Assembly (NCBI RefSeq): GCF_001922585.1
Contig: NZ_MRBS01000009.1
Coordinates: 1-64,000, forward strand
Origin: Pantoea sp. 1.19
GTDB taxonomy: Bacteria; Pseudomonadota; Gammaproteobacteria; Enterobacterales; Enterobacteriaceae
Reading direction: 5' to 3'
Length of the DNA stretch: 64,000 nt
The notes beneath the pieces were generated by a model that ran no database searches, was not told where the DNA came from, and saw only the letters and a list, made by a program, of their open reading frames with translations. The translations under genes and the position numbers were made by a program. Positions 9,191-21,572 of the stretch are shown one piece after another (the first letter of the stretch is position 1; every line of letters begins with the position of its first letter).

Positions 9191-10564
9191 TTATTTCAGC
9201 CGGGCATGCGCTTCGGCAATCGCCGCGGCGACCTGCTGCGGCGCCACGCCGCCTTTGGCATTACGCTTATCCAGACACGACTGCAGCGCCAGGATGGGAT
9301 AAACATCGTCACCTATAACGTCGCTGAACTGACGCAGATCTGTGAGCGACAGCGCCTCCAGCGCCACTCCCTGGCGTAACGCCTCCACGACCGCCTCACC
9401 CACGATGTGGTGTGCTTCGCGAAACGGTACGCCTTTCGCGACCAAATAATCCGCCAGCTCGGTGGCATTGGCGTAGCCCTGTTCAGCCGCTTCCTGGCAG
9501 CGCGGGCGTTTTACCTGAATGCCATCCAGCACCAGCGTGGCCATATGCAGGCAGTCAGACCAGGTATCCAGCGCGTCAAACAGTCCCTCTTTGTCCTCCT
9601 GCATATCTTTGTTGTAGGCCAGCGGCAGGCCTTTCAGCGTCATCATCATGCCGGTCAGCGCGCCCTGCACGCGCCCGCACTTGCCGCGAATCAGCTCCAG
9701 CGCATCGGGATTCTTTTTCTGCGGCATCAGTGACGAACCGGAGGTCACACGGTCAGAGAGTTCAACAAAGCCCGCCTCACCGGTATTGAAAAAGATCAGA
9801 TCTTCGGCAAAGCGCGATAAATGGATCATGCCAATCGAGGCCGTGGAAAGCAGCTCCAGCACGTGGTCGCGGTCGGACACGGTATCCAGGCTGTTGCGGG
9901 TGGCGGAGGCGAAACCCAGCCAGCCGGCCAGCTGTTCACGGTCAATCTCGTAGGCGGTACCGGCCAGCGCGCCGCAGCCCAGCGGGCTGACATCGAGGCG
10001 CTTCAGCGCATCCTGCAGCCGGCTTTCGTCGCGGGCCAGCATCTCAACATAGGCGAGGCACCAGTGGGCAAAAGTTACCGGCTGGGCGCGCTGCAGATGG
10101 GTGTAGCCCGGCATAACCGCATCCTGATTGGCGTCTGCCGTGGCCACCAGCGCCTGCTGTAGCTGGCGAACCGTCAACTGCAGTTCATGAACTTGCCCTT
10201 TACACCACAATTTCAGATCGGTCGCGACCTGATCATTGCGGCTGCGGCCGGTATGCAGTTTCTTGCCCAGCGCGCCAACTTTATCGATCAGTTTACCTTC
10301 TACCCAGCTGTGAATATCTTCGGCATCGCTCGTCAGAATCTGCTCGGGATTCGCCCGTACCTCTTCCAGCAGCACGTGCAGCGCCGCCTCCAACTGCTGT
10401 TGCTCTTCGGCGGTCAGCACGTTCACGGTTACCAACGCTTTGGACCAGGCGACAGAGCCAACAATGTCCTGCTCGGCCAGTCGATAATCAAAACGCAGTG
10501 AATCATTAAACTGTTTAAACCGCCGATCGGCTGCCTGTGTAAACCGTCCGCCCCAAAGTGCCAT
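9191..10564 (-). CDS. argH: Argininosuccinate lyase ArgH
   Basis: Last step of arginine synthesis: cleaves argininosuccinate to arginine and fumarate. The protein is 457 aa, the same as in E. coli, from the ATG at 10564 (MALWGGRF), which follows a GAAGGAAG site; a longer frame to 10621 is not conserved. It shows the SRNDQVATD motif, TPGYTHLQ-type segment ([13 protein letters not shown]) and the family signature [12 protein letters not shown] with the mobile catalytic loop. It is the last gene of argCBGH. Confidence 0.98.
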   Translation of the reverse strand: MALWGGRFTQAADRRFKQFNDSLRFDYRLAEQDIVGSVAWSKALVTVNVLTAEEQQQLEAALHVLLEEVRANPEQILTSDAEDIHSWVEGKLIDKVGALGKKLHTGRSRNDQVATDLKLWCKGQVHELQLTVRQLQQALVATADANQDAVMPGYTHLQRAQPVTFAHWCLAYVEMLARDESRLQDALKRLDVSPLGCGALAGTAYEIDREQLAGWLGFASATRNSLDTVSDRDHVLELLSTASIGMIHLSRFAEDLIFFNTGEAGFVELSDRVTSGSSLMPQKKNPDALELIRGKCGRVQGALTGMMMTLKGLPLAYNKDMQEDKEGLFDALDTWSDCLHMATLVLDGIQVKRPRCQEAAEQGYANATELADYLVAKGVPFREAHHIVGEAVVEALRQGVALEALSLTDLRQFSDVIGDDVYPILALQSCLDKRNAKGGVAPQQVAAAIAEAHARLK

Positions 10565-10647
10565 CGTCTTCTTCCTTCTGTAAAAGCAGGGCCAGACAAG
10601 TCCGGCCCTGAGCAAACTCAAACATCCTGCCGTTCAGTCGGCGATAA

Positions 10648-11862
10648 TTACTTCTGCTCGTTCAGTGCCCGAATGCGGGAAGAGAGCGAGAACAGGCGGA
10701 TAAAGCCGCCGGCGTGGCGGTGGTCGTACACCTCATCTTCCCCAAAGGTCGCGAACGCTTCGGAGTAGAGGCTGTTGCCCGAGGTTTTCTGTAGCGCAGT
10801 GACCTGACCTTTGTACAGTTCCAGAACTACCTCGCCGTTAACGTCTTCGGCCAGCGCCTCCGCGGAAGCCTGCAGAGAGCGACGCAGCGGTGCAAACCAG
10901 CGGCCATCATACACCACGTAGGACATCTCGAGGCCGAGCTGCTGACGCCATTTGAAGCTATCGCGGTCAAGTACCAGCTGCTCAACGGCGCGCAGGGCGG
11001 ACATCATGATGGTGCCCCCCGGCGTTTCATAGCAGCCACGCGACTTCATGCCGACCAGACGGTTCTCGACAATATCGATCCGTCCCACGCCGTGCTTCGC
11101 CCCCAGTACATTCAACGCTTCCAGACACTGGAACGGACTCATTGCCTGGCCGTTGACCGCGACCACTTCGCCTTTAGCAACCGTCACAGTGACCTGCTCG
11201 GCCCGATCCGGCGCCGCTTTGGGATCCACCGTCCATACCCAGCAATCCTGATTGCTGGCGTTGGCCGGACTTTCCAGCACGCCACCCTCGGTGGAGATGT
11301 GCCAGGCGTTTTCATCCCGGCTGTAAATTTTTTCCAGCGAGGCGGTAGTCGGAATATCCCGCGCTTTCAGGTAGTCGAGCAGGGCTTCACGCGAGCGCAG
11401 ATCCCATTCACGCCACGGCGCAACCACTTTCAGCTGTGGTGCCAGCGCGGTGTAGGTGGATTCAAAACGGACCTGATCGTTACCCTTCCCGGTCGCACCG
11501 TGGCACAGAGCATCCGCGCCCACTTTCAGCGCCAGCTCCACCTGCGCTTTGGCGATAATCGGCCGCGCCATGGAGGTCCCCAGCAGATAGGTGCCCTCGT
11601 ACAGCGCACCGGTTTTCAACACCGGGTAGACGTAATCGCGAATAAACTCTTCGCGCAGGTCAACCACGTGGCACTCCGATGCGCCGGACTGCAGGGCTTT
11701 CTTCTCAACGCCCACCAGGTCTTCACGATCCTGACCAATATCGGCCACGAAGGCGACCACTTCACAGCCGCCGTAATGCTCTTTCAGCCACGGAATGATG
11801 GCCGACGTATCGAGGCCGCCGGAATACGCGAGTACGATTTTTTTGATGCCTGGGTTTTGCAT
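10648..11862 (-). CDS. argG: Argininosuccinate synthase ArgG
   Basis: ATP-dependent joining of citrulline and aspartate to argininosuccinate. The protein is 404 aa, the length of the common argininosuccinate synthases; the separately located E. coli ArgG is about 447 aa and of a different subtype. It shows the pyrophosphatase loop AYSGGLDTS and the [14 protein letters not shown] signature. It lies between argB and argH in the same operon, as in several non-Escherichia Enterobacterales. An AAGGA site precedes the ATG. Confidence 0.98.
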   Translation of the reverse strand: MQNPGIKKIVLAYSGGLDTSAIIPWLKEHYGGCEVVAFVADIGQDREDLVGVEKKALQSGASECHVVDLREEFIRDYVYPVLKTGALYEGTYLLGTSMARPIIAKAQVELALKVGADALCHGATGKGNDQVRFESTYTALAPQLKVVAPWREWDLRSREALLDYLKARDIPTTASLEKIYSRDENAWHISTEGGVLESPANASNQDCWVWTVDPKAAPDRAEQVTVTVAKGEVVAVNGQAMSPFQCLEALNVLGAKHGVGRIDIVENRLVGMKSRGCYETPGGTIMMSALRAVEQLVLDRDSFKWRQQLGLEMSYVVYDGRWFAPLRRSLQASAEALAEDVNGEVVLELYKGQVTALQKTSGNSLYSEAFATFGEDEVYDHRHAGGFIRLFSLSSRIRALNEQK

Positions 11863-11900
11863 GGTCTTAGTCCTTGAATACGAAGTCGAGACAGAAAAAA

Positions 11901-12680
11901 TTAGGCCAGAATACGGGTACCAATCGCGGTGCCATTGAACAGCGTCGGCAGCTGCTCCGCATGACGCCAGCTGGCAATATCAACCGGGCGGCCCAGAGTA
12001 CGGGCGGCATCCAGCGCGGCATGCACTTTGACAATCATGCCGTCGGTGATAACCCCCTGGGCGATCAGCTGTTCCGCTTTGGCCGCGGTCATTTCAGGAA
12101 TGCGCTGACCTTTGCCATCGAGAATGCCACTGACGTCAGAAAGCAGCACCAGATCAGCGCCCAGCGTAGCGGCCAGCGCGGTAGCGGCCTGATCGGCGTT
12201 CACGTTCATCAGGGCGCCGTCTGCCGTAATGCCGATCGAGCTGACCACCGGCAGATAGCCGGCCGCCAGCAAGGTATTGATCAGCGCCGGCGATCCTGGC
12301 TGCGCCAGCCCAACGTGACCGAGCGCCGCATCAAGCTGGGTTACGCTGACGCTATCGCCATCCGCCAGCGACAGCCCGACCGCATGGATGCCGTACTTCT
12401 TCGCCCACGCCAGCAGCGTCTTATTCGCCGTGCCCGCCAGCGCGCCGGTAATAATGTCAATCTGGTCGGCAGGCGTCACCCGCAGACCGTTCTTTTTCTC
12501 CACCGGCAGAGAGAGCTGCTTCATCAGCTCATCCACCAGGCAGCCACCGCCGTGAACGATCACCAGCGGACGCTGATACTGCTCGCGGTAAGCCAGCAGC
12601 GCAGCAAACAACCGGGCCAGCGCCTCTTCACTGTCGAGCAGCACGCCACCGAGTTTAATAATTAATGGAGTTGTCATCAT
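11901..12680 (-). CDS. argB: Acetylglutamate kinase ArgB
   Basis: Second step of arginine synthesis: phosphorylates N-acetylglutamate. The protein is 259 aa (E. coli 258). It shows the amino acid kinase start [10 protein letters not shown], the LVIVHGGG loop, NVNADQAA and [11 protein letters not shown]. Two adjacent ATG codons (12680 and 12677) make the start uncertain by one residue. It follows argC by 15 bp. Confidence 0.97.
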   Translation of the reverse strand: MMTTPLIIKLGGVLLDSEEALARLFAALLAYREQYQRPLVIVHGGGCLVDELMKQLSLPVEKKNGLRVTPADQIDIITGALAGTANKTLLAWAKKYGIHAVGLSLADGDSVSVTQLDAALGHVGLAQPGSPALINTLLAAGYLPVVSSIGITADGALMNVNADQAATALAATLGADLVLLSDVSGILDGKGQRIPEMTAAKAEQLIAQGVITDGMIVKVHAALDAARTLGRPVDIASWRHAEQLPTLFNGTAIGTRILA

Positions 12681-12695
12681 TACGGCTCTCGCAAC

Positions 12696-13700
12696 TTAAA
12701 TAAGTGACTGGGTTTCAGCAAACCCGAAACGGATATTCAAACACTGTATCGCCTGCGTGGCGGCGCCCTTCAGCAGATTATCCACGGCCGAGACGATAAT
12801 CAGGTGCTCACCCTGCACGGCAAAGCCGATATCGCAATACGGCAGGCCGACTACACCGTTAATTGACGGTACGCCCCGGTCATAGAGCCGCACCAGCGGT
12901 TTGTGGCGATAGGCCTGCTGATAGCTCTCCGCAACCGCTGCGGCGGTAACGTCCGGCTGCAGGCGGCAGGTAATGGTTTCCAGAATACCGCGCGGAAACG
13001 CCCCCAGATGCGGGGTAAAAATCACCGGGGTGTCCAGGTGACGGGCGATTTCAGGCTGATGGCGGTGATGGAAAATACCGTAGGGCTGCAGGCTTACTTC
13101 GCAAAAGCTGGTCTTCATCGAGGCCTTACGCCCCGCGCCGCTCACGCCGCTGGTGGCATTGATCACCGGCCACTGGTCGCCATGCAGCAGCCCGTCCTGA
13201 AGCAGCGGCTTCAGCGCCAGCTGCGCCGCCGTCGGATAGCAGCCCGGCACCGCCACCAGCTCCGCCTCTCTGATGGCCGGCGCGTTCCATTCGGCGAGGC
13301 CGTAAACGGCCTTGTTCAGCCAGTCTGGGTGCTGATGGGTAAAGCCGTAAAAATCGCGATAAAACGCCTCATCGGTAACGCGAAACGCCCCGGACAAATC
13401 GAACACCACGCAGCCAGCGTTGAGGAACTGCGGGGCCAGATCGTGGCTCACCTCATGCGCGGTGGCCAGAAACACGACATCGACCTGTTCAGCCAACGCC
13501 GCCGGATCCTGCAGCGGCTGCAGCGGCAGATCGATCACGCCTTTCAGCTGCGGATGCAGTTCGGAGAGCAATTTCCCCGCATCCGGGCTTTGCGCTGAGA
13601 CCGCCAAAGCGGTTATGTTCATATGCGGATGGCGATTCAAACGGGTTGCAAGCTCAACGCCAGCATAGCCACTGGCACCCACGATCAGCGTATTCAACAT
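12696..13700 (-). CDS. argC: N-acetyl-gamma-glutamyl-phosphate reductase ArgC
   Basis: Third step of arginine synthesis: NADPH-dependent reduction to the semialdehyde. The protein is 334 aa, as in E. coli, from the ATG at 13700 ([17 protein letters not shown]), with an AAGGTG site about 10 bases upstream. A GTG at 13712 would add four residues. The nucleotide-binding GASGYAG and the catalytic cysteine motif [15 protein letters not shown] are present. It is the first gene of argCBGH, divergent from argE. Confidence 0.97.
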   Translation of the reverse strand: MLNTLIVGASGYAGVELATRLNRHPHMNITALAVSAQSPDAGKLLSELHPQLKGVIDLPLQPLQDPAALAEQVDVVFLATAHEVSHDLAPQFLNAGCVVFDLSGAFRVTDEAFYRDFYGFTHQHPDWLNKAVYGLAEWNAPAIREAELVAVPGCYPTAAQLALKPLLQDGLLHGDQWPVINATSGVSGAGRKASMKTSFCEVSLQPYGIFHHRHQPEIARHLDTPVIFTPHLGAFPRGILETITCRLQPDVTAAAVAESYQQAYRHKPLVRLYDRGVPSINGVVGLPYCDIGFAVQGEHLIIVSAVDNLLKGAATQAIQCLNIRFGFAETQSLI

Positions 13701-13815
13701 CGGGCTGGACACCTTCTTACAGTCTCATCATTCCGGGGCCGCGCCTGCCGGCAGGACTCCTGTGATACCAGGCGATTGGCAGCGGCATTTATCCGTTTGC
13801 TTTCACCCTCACCTG

Positions 13816-13854
13816 GATGTATTTTTATTCACTATTAATGCATGAATATTGATA
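13816..13854. promoter_or_regulatory. Two tandem ARG boxes (ArgR operator)
   Basis: Two 18-bp imperfect palindromes match the ArgR consensus TGAAT-N4-ATTCA: 13816-13833 (TGTAT-TTTT-ATTCA) and 13837-13854 (TGCAT-GAAT-ATTGA). They are separated by 3 bp, the standard spacing that lets one ArgR hexamer bind. They lie between argC and argE and should let arginine repress both directions. Confidence 0.8.
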
Positions 13855-13879
13855 CATCCTAACGCAAGGACCGTCAACA

Positions 13880-15031
13880 GTGAAGACAAAATTACCGCCT
13901 TTTCTTGAACTCTACCGCCAGCTGATTGCCACGCCGTCGATCAGCGCTACCGACAGCGCGCTGGATCAGAGTAATGAAGCTTTAATCAATTTACTGGCCG
14001 GCTGGTTTCGCGATTTAGGGTTCCGCGTGGACGTGCAGCCGGTACCGGGTACGCGCCACAAATTTAACATGCTGGCGCGCAGCGGCAGCGGCGCCGGCGG
14101 GCTGCTGCTGGCAGGCCACTCGGACACGGTGCCGTTTGACGACGGACGCTGGACGCGCGATCCCTTTACCCTGCATGAGCACGACAATAAGCTCTACGGA
14201 CTGGGTACCGCCGACATGAAGGGCTTCTTTGCCTTCATCCTCGATACGCTGCGCGACGTCGATCTGACCACGCTAAGCAAGCCGCTGTATATTCTCGCCA
14301 CCGCCGATGAAGAAACCACCATGGCCGGAGCCAGTTACTTTGCTCGCACCACCACCCTGCGTCCGGACTGTGCGATCATCGGTGAACCCACGTCGCTCAA
14401 ACCGGTGCGGGCACACAAAGGCCATCTCTCCAAGGCGATCCGTATTCAGGGTCAGTCTGGCCACTCCAGCGATCCGGATCGCGGCGTCAACGCCATTGAA
14501 CTGATGCACGAATCCATCTCCCAGCTGATGACGCTGCGCAACACGCTAAAAGCGCGCTATCACCACGACGGCTTTGCCATTCCTTATCCGACGATGAACT
14601 TTGGCCACATCCACGGTGGCGATGCGCCTAACCGCATCTGCGCCTGCTGCGAGCTCCACATGGATATTCGTCCACTGCCGGGGCTGACGCTGAGCGATTT
14701 AGATGGCCTGCTGCAGGAAGCGCTGGCGCCGGTCAGCGCCCGCTGGCCGGGACGCTTGACGGTTGGCGAGCTGCACCCGCCGATTCCCGGCTATGAGTGC
14801 CCGCGCGAGCATGCGCTGGTGCAAGTGGTGGAGAAGCTGCTCGGCACGCCAACGGAAGTGGTCAACTACTGCACCGAAGCGCCTTTTATTCAGGAACGCT
14901 GTCCAACGCTGGTGTTGGGGCCCGGTTCGATTAATCAGGCGCATCAGCCGGATGAATATCTGGATACGGCTTTTATCAAGCCCACGCGCGAGCTGATTGC
15001 GCAAGTGGTACAACATTTTTGTCAGCAATGA
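13880..15031 (+). CDS. argE: Acetylornithine deacetylase ArgE
   Basis: Removes the acetyl group from N-acetylornithine; its presence marks the linear arginine pathway. The protein is 383 aa (E. coli 383). It is an M20-family metallohydrolase with zinc-ligand motifs [13 protein letters not shown] (near residue 80), [26 protein letters not shown] and a C-terminal [12 protein letters not shown] histidine. The start is a GTG at 13880 with an AAGGA site 8 bases upstream. It is divergent from argC across the ARG boxes. Confidence 0.97.
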   Translation: MKTKLPPFLELYRQLIATPSISATDSALDQSNEALINLLAGWFRDLGFRVDVQPVPGTRHKFNMLARSGSGAGGLLLAGHSDTVPFDDGRWTRDPFTLHEHDNKLYGLGTADMKGFFAFILDTLRDVDLTTLSKPLYILATADEETTMAGASYFARTTTLRPDCAIIGEPTSLKPVRAHKGHLSKAIRIQGQSGHSSDPDRGVNAIELMHESISQLMTLRNTLKARYHHDGFAIPYPTMNFGHIHGGDAPNRICACCELHMDIRPLPGLTLSDLDGLLQEALAPVSARWPGRLTVGELHPPIPGYECPREHALVQVVEKLLGTPTEVVNYCTEAPFIQERCPTLVLGPGSINQAHQPDEYLDTAFIKPTRELIAQVVQHFCQQ

Positions 15032-15037
15032 GGCACC

Positions 15038-15075
15038 GCAGGGGAAAATCCCGGTTTTTTTCCCCTTTCCCCTGC
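15038..15075 (+). terminator. Possible terminator hairpin after argE
   Basis: GCAGGGGAAA (15038-15047) pairs with TTTCCCCTGC (15066-15075), starting 7 bp after the argE stop. A shorter alternative pairing (15041-15048 with 15057-15065) overlaps it. No clear T-run follows, so its role as a terminator is uncertain. The remaining bases to 15279 hold only the ppc promoter region. Confidence 0.5.
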
Positions 15076-15279
15076 CATCGTCCAGCTTTCGGGATAAGCT
15101 TAACTTATCCCACTCCCGTGTAATTAAGTTTCATAAATTCTCGTCAGTTAGCGACACATTTTCCCGTTTTTTACGGCAATTGACGAACGGTTAGTTACAT
15201 GGCTAGATAAAAGACAAGCTTATCCCCGCTGGGGCTGAAAGAAAGTTACATCATTTACAGGAAGGGTGTCAGGGGTCCT

Positions 15280-17931
15280 ATGAACGAACAATATTCCGCA
15301 ATGCGAAGTAACGTCAGTATGCTCGGCAAACTGCTCGGGGATACGATCAAGGAAGCACTGGGTGAGCATATTCTCGACCGGGTGGAAACCATCCGTAAAC
15401 TCTCCAAGTCGTCCCGCGCGGGAAATGACGCCGATCGCCAGGCGCTGCTGAATACGCTGCAGACGCTGTCGAATGATGAACTGCTGCCGGTGGCCCGCGC
15501 CTTTAGCCAGTTTCTCAATCTGACCAACGTCGCTGAGCAGTTTCACACCATCTCCGCCAACGGCGAGGGCGCTCATCATCAAGCCTTGCTCACCCACACC
15601 TTCGCGCGCCTGAAGCAGCAGCCCGATCTGACCGAGGCCCACATCCGCGAGGCGATCGAGTCACTGTCGCTGGAACTGGTCCTGACCGCGCATCCGACCG
15701 AAATCACCCGCCGCACGCTGATCCATAAGCTGATCGAAGTGAACACCTGCCTGAAGCAGCTCGACCATAACGATCTCTCCGATTACGATCGCAACCAGAT
15801 TATGCGCCGCCTGCGCCAGCTGGTGGCCCAGGCCTGGCACACCGATGAGATCCGTAAATATCGTCCAACGCCGGTCGATGAGGCCAAATGGGGCTTTGCG
15901 GTAGTGGAGAACAGCCTGTGGGAAGGCGTACCGCGCTTCCTGCGCGAGCTGAACGAGCAGGTGGAAGCAGCCTTTGGCTACAGGCTGCCGGTAGACTTTG
16001 TGCCAGTCAAATTCACCTCGTGGATGGGCGGTGACCGCGACGGCAACCCCAACGTCACCGCACCGATCACCCGCCATGTGCTGCAGCTGAGCCGCTGGAA
16101 GGCCACCGATCTGTTCCTGAAAGATATCGCAGTACTGATTTCAGAACTGTCGATGTCCGAGTGCAATGACGAAGTCCGCGCGCTGTGCGGCGATCCGGAC
16201 GCGCTGGAGCCCTATCGCGAGATCATGAAGCGCCTGCGCAGCCAGCTAATGAGCACCCAGTCCTATCTGGAGCGCCGGCTCAAAGGGGAACTTCTGCCGC
16301 GGCCGTCTGACCTGCTCATCACCAATGACCAGCTGTGGGATCCGCTGTGGGCCTGTTACCAGTCACTACAGGCCTGCGGCATGGGCATCATTGCCAACGG
16401 TCAACTGCTCGACACCCTGCGTCGGGTCAAATGCTTTGGCGTGCCGCTGGTGCGTATCGATCTGCGCCAGGAAAGTACCCGCCATACCGAAGCGATTGCC
16501 GAAATCACCCGCTACCTGGGCCTTGGCGACTATGAAAGCTGGTCGGAAGCCGACAAACAGGCGTTTCTGATCCGCGAGCTGAACTCCAAGCGGCCCCTGC
16601 TGCCGCGCCAGTGGGAGCCGAGTGACGATACCCGTGAAGTGCTCGACACCTGTCGCGTAGCGGCAGAAGTCCCGCAGGGTTCGATTGCGGCCTACGTCAT
16701 TTCCATGGCCAAAACCCCCTCCGACGTGCTGGCGGTCCACTTGCTGCTGAAAGAGGCGGGTATCACCTACGCGATGCCGGTTGCGCCGCTGTTTGAAACC
16801 CTTGACGATCTGAATAACGCCAATGCGGTGATGACCCAGCTGCTGAATATCGACTGGTATCGCGGCTTTATTAACGGCAAGCAGATGGTGATGATTGGCT
16901 ACTCCGATTCGGCGAAAGATGCCGGCGTGATGGCCGCCAGCTGGGCGCAATATCAGGCTCAGGACGCGCTGATCAAAACCTGCGAAAAAGCCGGCATTGC
17001 GCTGACGCTGTTCCACGGTCGCGGCGGCAGTATTGGACGCGGCGGTGCCCCGGCCCACGCGGCGCTGCTCTCACAGCCGCCGGGCAGCCTGAAGGGCGGA
17101 CTGCGGGTAACGGAACAGGGCGAGATGATCCGCTTTAAATACGGTTTGCCGGAAATTACCCTCACCAGCCTGTCGCTGTATACCGGCGCCATACTGGAGG
17201 CCAACCTGCTGCCGCCGCCGGAGCCAAAACAGGAGTGGCACGCGATTATGGACGATCTGTCGCGGGTCTCCTGCGATATGTACCGCGGCTACGTGCGGGA
17301 AAATAAGGACTTCGTACCCTACTTCCGCTCGGCTACGCCAGAGCTGGAGCTGGGCAAGCTGCCGCTGGGCTCCCGTCCGGCTAAACGCCGACCGACCGGT
17401 GGCGTCGAATCGCTGCGCGCCATCCCGTGGATTTTTGCCTGGACGCAGAACCGCCTGATGCTGCCGGCCTGGCTGGGCGCCGGCGCCGCGCTGCAGAAAG
17501 CGATGGAACAGGGGCATCAGGCACAGCTGGAAGCCATGTGCCGCGACTGGCCGTTCTTCTCAACCCGCCTGGGGATGCTGGAAATGGTCTACTCCAAAGC
17601 CGATTTGTGGCTGGCAGAGTATTACGATCAGCGTCTGGTGGACAAGTCGCTCTGGTCGTTGGGCAAAGAGCTCCGCGAACAGCTGGAGGCCGATATCACC
17701 ACGGTGCTGACCATCGCCAATGATGCCCACCTGATGGCGGATCAGCCGTGGATTGCCGAATCCATAGCCCTGCGCAACGTCTATACCGACCCGCTCAACG
17801 TACTGCAGGCCGAGCTGCTTCACCGCTCCCGGCAGCAGGAAGTGCGCGGTGAGGCGCCGGATCCCTGTGTTGAACAGGCGCTCATGGTCACCATCGCCGG
17901 CGTCGCCGCCGGGATGCGCAACACCGGCTAG
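15280..17931 (+). CDS. ppc: Phosphoenolpyruvate carboxylase Ppc
   Basis: Carboxylates PEP to oxaloacetate to refill the TCA cycle; a cytoplasmic tetramer activated by acetyl-CoA and inhibited by aspartate. The protein is 883 aa, identical in length to E. coli. Catalytic motifs are [13 protein letters not shown] (His near 138), [28 protein letters not shown] and the conserved C-terminal MRNTG. The start codon is the ATG after a GGAAGGG-rich stretch. It lies between the arg cluster and metF, as in E. coli. Confidence 0.98.
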   Translation: MNEQYSAMRSNVSMLGKLLGDTIKEALGEHILDRVETIRKLSKSSRAGNDADRQALLNTLQTLSNDELLPVARAFSQFLNLTNVAEQFHTISANGEGAHHQALLTHTFARLKQQPDLTEAHIREAIESLSLELVLTAHPTEITRRTLIHKLIEVNTCLKQLDHNDLSDYDRNQIMRRLRQLVAQAWHTDEIRKYRPTPVDEAKWGFAVVENSLWEGVPRFLRELNEQVEAAFGYRLPVDFVPVKFTSWMGGDRDGNPNVTAPITRHVLQLSRWKATDLFLKDIAVLISELSMSECNDEVRALCGDPDALEPYREIMKRLRSQLMSTQSYLERRLKGELLPRPSDLLITNDQLWDPLWACYQSLQACGMGIIANGQLLDTLRRVKCFGVPLVRIDLRQESTRHTEAIAEITRYLGLGDYESWSEADKQAFLIRELNSKRPLLPRQWEPSDDTREVLDTCRVAAEVPQGSIAAYVISMAKTPSDVLAVHLLLKEAGITYAMPVAPLFETLDDLNNANAVMTQLLNIDWYRGFINGKQMVMIGYSDSAKDAGVMAASWAQYQAQDALIKTCEKAGIALTLFHGRGGSIGRGGAPAHAALLSQPPGSLKGGLRVTEQGEMIRFKYGLPEITLTSLSLYTGAILEANLLPPPEPKQEWHAIMDDLSRVSCDMYRGYVRENKDFVPYFRSATPELELGKLPLGSRPAKRRPTGGVESLRAIPWIFAWTQNRLMLPAWLGAGAALQKAMEQGHQAQLEAMCRDWPFFSTRLGMLEMVYSKADLWLAEYYDQRLVDKSLWSLGKELREQLEADITTVLTIANDAHLMADQPWIAESIALRNVYTDPLNVLQAELLHRSRQQEVRGEAPDPCVEQALMVTIAGVAAGMRNTG

Positions 17932-17935
17932 GTCA

Positions 17936-17961
17936 TAAAAAAAGGGAGCCGTCAGGCTCCC
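17936..17961 (-). terminator. Terminator of metF
   Basis: GGGAGCC (17944-17950) pairs with GGCTCCC (17955-17961). On the minus strand the stem is followed by a U-run from the A tract 17936-17943, so it fits metF; the plus strand has no T-run after it, though ppc also ends here. Confidence 0.85.
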
Positions 17962-17980
17962 TGTCTGGATAGCGTACCGA

Positions 17981-18889
<909 letters not shown>

Positions 18890-18925
18890 TTACCTCATCC
18901 GTCGTTCAGTCAGTATCGTGAAAAT

Positions 18926-18957
18926 GAACTTCTATACGTTTAGACGTCCAGATGCTC
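18926..18957. promoter_or_regulatory. MetJ operator (met boxes) upstream of metF
   Basis: Tandem 8-mers resembling AGACGTCT: GAACTTCT, ATACGTTT, AGACGTCC and AGATGCTC, about 45-75 bp upstream of the metF start. The third is a near-perfect box. MetJ with S-adenosylmethionine binds such arrays cooperatively and represses. Confidence 0.8.
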
Positions 18958-19091
18958 AAAATGACCTGATTTCGCCGCAGCGTCAACAAAAAAAAGGGAT
19001 CGCCAACATGACATCTGTTCATGCCAGATGAAAAAAATTCAGCATCGAAAACACCGTGGGAGGATCGGTGCAGACGGCACCCGGAGAGTGT

Positions 19092-19127
19092 GCGGCGCGG
19101 CCAGGTGACTCCCCCGGGCCGCGCCGC
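19092..19127. repeat. GC-rich perfect inverted repeat downstream of metL
   Basis: GCGGCGCGGCC (19092-19102) is the exact reverse complement of GGCCGCGCCGC (19117-19127) with a 14-nt loop. It begins 9 bp after the metL stop. No U-run follows on the minus strand, so it may be a 3'-end stabilising hairpin or a Rho-assisted end rather than an intrinsic terminator. Confidence 0.75.
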
Positions 19128-19136
19128 GGCGTGCCG

Positions 19137-21569
19137 TTACAGCAGCTGCGCCAGCCGGTTAATATCGGACTGAATGGCCCCGGCGGTGACATCGCGCCCC
19201 GCCCCCGGACCGCGAATCACCAGCGGATTATCGCGATACCAGCGGCTTTCAATAGCAAACACGTTGTCACACGGCAGCAGCGCCGCCAGCGGATGGTCCG
19301 GACGTACCGCCTCCACGCCAACGCGCGCTTTGCCGTTAGCATCAAAGCGCGCCACGTAGCGCAGCACCATCCCTAACTCCTGCGCCGCCTCAAAACGCGA
19401 CAGCATCTGCTCATTCAGCGCTTCGCCGTGCTCAAAGAAGTGGTCCACCGACTCCGCTTCGCTGCCGGCCGGCACCAGCGACTCGACGCGCACCTGCTCC
19501 GGCTCAATCGGATAGCCCGCTTCGCGGGCGAGGATCACCAGCTTGCGCATCACGTCCAGGCCGGAGAGATCCACCCGCGGATCCGGTTCGGTCAGTCCCT
19601 GCTGCCAGGCTTGATCAACCAGCTCGGTAAATGGCACCGTGCCATCAAATTGCAAAAACAGCCACGACAGCGTGCCGGAGAAGATACCGCTAATGGCCAG
19701 AATGGCATCACCGCTGTCGCGTAGGTCCCGCACGGTGTGATTGATCGGCAACCCGGCGCCGACGGTCGCGTTATACAGCCAGTGACGACCGGTTTTAGCA
19801 AACGCATCACGGATTTGCCGCCAGCGATCGCCGCTGGCAGCGCCGGCCACTTTATTTGCGCTAATCACGTGAAAACCGTGACTGGCGAAATCCAGATACT
19901 GATCGGCCAGCGATTCGCTGGCGGTAACATCCAGCACCACCAGGTCATCAAAGGGGTGCGCGCGCATCCATAAAAACAGCGACTCTTCATCACGCACTTC
20001 AGCTTCATCCTGGAAAAACGCCAGCGCCCGGCTGGCGTTCAGGCCATCATAGCTCAGCAGACTGCGGTGGCTGTCCGCCACTCCGGCCAGCACGAACTCA
20101 AAGCCGGTGCGGGCCGACAGGTTCTCCTGCTCACGAGCAAACAGCTCCAGCCAGCGCGATCCGATATTGCCTTTGCCAAACAGCATCAGGCCAATGCGCT
20201 TCTCCGCGCGAAATAGCGACTGGTGCAGCCCCTGAATCAGGTGCTCCGTTGGCCCGACGCGCAGTACCGCCACCAGACTAATGCCGTTCTCCGACTGCCA
20301 GATAAACTCGACCGGCTGATCGTTAAGCTGCTGCCAGAAGCGGTGGCTGTGCAGCGGATTACGGGTGACGCCGGCGCCCACCATTGCCACCAGCGCCAGA
20401 CCGTCGCGCAGCTGAATATGGCCCGGCAATCCGGCGTCCTGGAGCAGGCTCAGCGCGCTGCTGACCACTTCCGCGGTGTAACACAGCTGGAGCAGATTGC
20501 GATCGGGATGCACGCCGGTTGCCAGCGGACGCAGCTGCGCGCGCGTCAGCAGGTGATCGATGTCTTTCTGCAGCACAGCAAAGTCATGCTGAGGCGGCAC
20601 CTGAAATTCAATCAGGCAGACGTCGTCGTGGCTGGTCACAATGCGGGCACCGGTGCCGGATGCCAGCACGCGCTCGATGCGCGTGGAGCCCTGCTCCGGC
20701 TGATAGCTGCAGCGCAGCTGCAAATCGATATCGCTGCCGGAAACCGGCTGTAGGGTACGGGTATGCAGTACCGGTGCCGCCAAACGCGCCAGTTCGCTGG
20801 CTTCATCCAGCCGCAGCAGCGGCAGCAGGCAAGCATCGCTGACCTTGCGCGGATCGGCACTGTACACCCCGGCTACGTCGCTCCAGATGGTCACGCGCGA
20901 CGCCCCCGCCAGGGCGCCAATTTGCGTCGCAGAATAATCGGAACCGTTGCGTCCCAGCAGCACGGTTTCTCCAGCGTCATTACGGCAAATAAAACCGGTC
21001 ACCACCAGCCGCTTATGCGGATGCTGTGCGATTATCTGCTGTAGTAAATTAAATGACTTACCTTCATCCACCTGCGGCTGTGCGGCACGTTCGGCGCGTA
21101 AAAAATCACGGGCGTCCAGCCAGTCAGCGGTGATGTCACGCTGATTGAGCACCGCGGCCATCAGTCTTGCCGACCAGATTTCCCCGTGCCCCACCACTTC
21201 AGCGTATGTCGCATCGCTCATCGGACCGTCCAGCAGCCCCGCCAGCCGCTCCAGATCGCGGATAAACGCCGTGGTCAGGAGCGCCGCCGGCTCCTCCGGC
21301 AGCAGTCCGGCAATCAGCTCGCTATGGTAACGCCGCAGCGCCTGCTGCACCTGATGCGCCGACAGCCGATCGCTCTGCGCCAGATTCAACCATTTAATCA
21401 ATTGGTTAGTGGTACTGCCGGCGGCGGACACCACCATCAAATCGCCGGGGTGGCTGTACTCTGCCATGATGCCGGCCACGCGCTGGTAGCAGCGGGCATC
21501 GGCCAGGCTGCTACCGCCAAATTTGTGCAACTGTCGCCCTTCTGTCCCGGCGACGGAGGATATAGCCAT
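19137..21569 (-). CDS. metL: Bifunctional aspartokinase II / homoserine dehydrogenase II MetL
   Basis: Catalyses the first and third steps from aspartate to homoserine for methionine synthesis. The protein is 810 aa, the same as in E. coli. The kinase domain (about 1-300) starts with HKFGGSSLAD and has GRNGSDYSATQ; a central ACT-like region follows; the dehydrogenase domain (about 460-810) has LMLFGKGNIG, a VISANKVAGA segment and NATVGAGLPI. It starts 3 bp after the metB stop, so the two are cotranscribed. Confidence 0.98.
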   Translation of the reverse strand: MAISSVAGTEGRQLHKFGGSSLADARCYQRVAGIMAEYSHPGDLMVVSAAGSTTNQLIKWLNLAQSDRLSAHQVQQALRRYHSELIAGLLPEEPAALLTTAFIRDLERLAGLLDGPMSDATYAEVVGHGEIWSARLMAAVLNQRDITADWLDARDFLRAERAAQPQVDEGKSFNLLQQIIAQHPHKRLVVTGFICRNDAGETVLLGRNGSDYSATQIGALAGASRVTIWSDVAGVYSADPRKVSDACLLPLLRLDEASELARLAAPVLHTRTLQPVSGSDIDLQLRCSYQPEQGSTRIERVLASGTGARIVTSHDDVCLIEFQVPPQHDFAVLQKDIDHLLTRAQLRPLATGVHPDRNLLQLCYTAEVVSSALSLLQDAGLPGHIQLRDGLALVAMVGAGVTRNPLHSHRFWQQLNDQPVEFIWQSENGISLVAVLRVGPTEHLIQGLHQSLFRAEKRIGLMLFGKGNIGSRWLELFAREQENLSARTGFEFVLAGVADSHRSLLSYDGLNASRALAFFQDEAEVRDEESLFLWMRAHPFDDLVVLDVTASESLADQYLDFASHGFHVISANKVAGAASGDRWRQIRDAFAKTGRHWLYNATVGAGLPINHTVRDLRDSGDAILAISGIFSGTLSWLFLQFDGTVPFTELVDQAWQQGLTEPDPRVDLSGLDVMRKLVILAREAGYPIEPEQVRVESLVPAGSEAESVDHFFEHGEALNEQMLSRFEAAQELGMVLRYVARFDANGKARVGVEAVRPDHPLAALLPCDNVFAIESRWYRDNPLVIRGPGAGRDVTAGAIQSDINRLAQLL

Positions 21570-21572
21570 GGT

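Noticed and set aside
11092-11877. 261-codon frame antisense to argG
   Set aside because: Mirror of argG codon structure; a GC-rich coding strand often leaves its antisense frame open.
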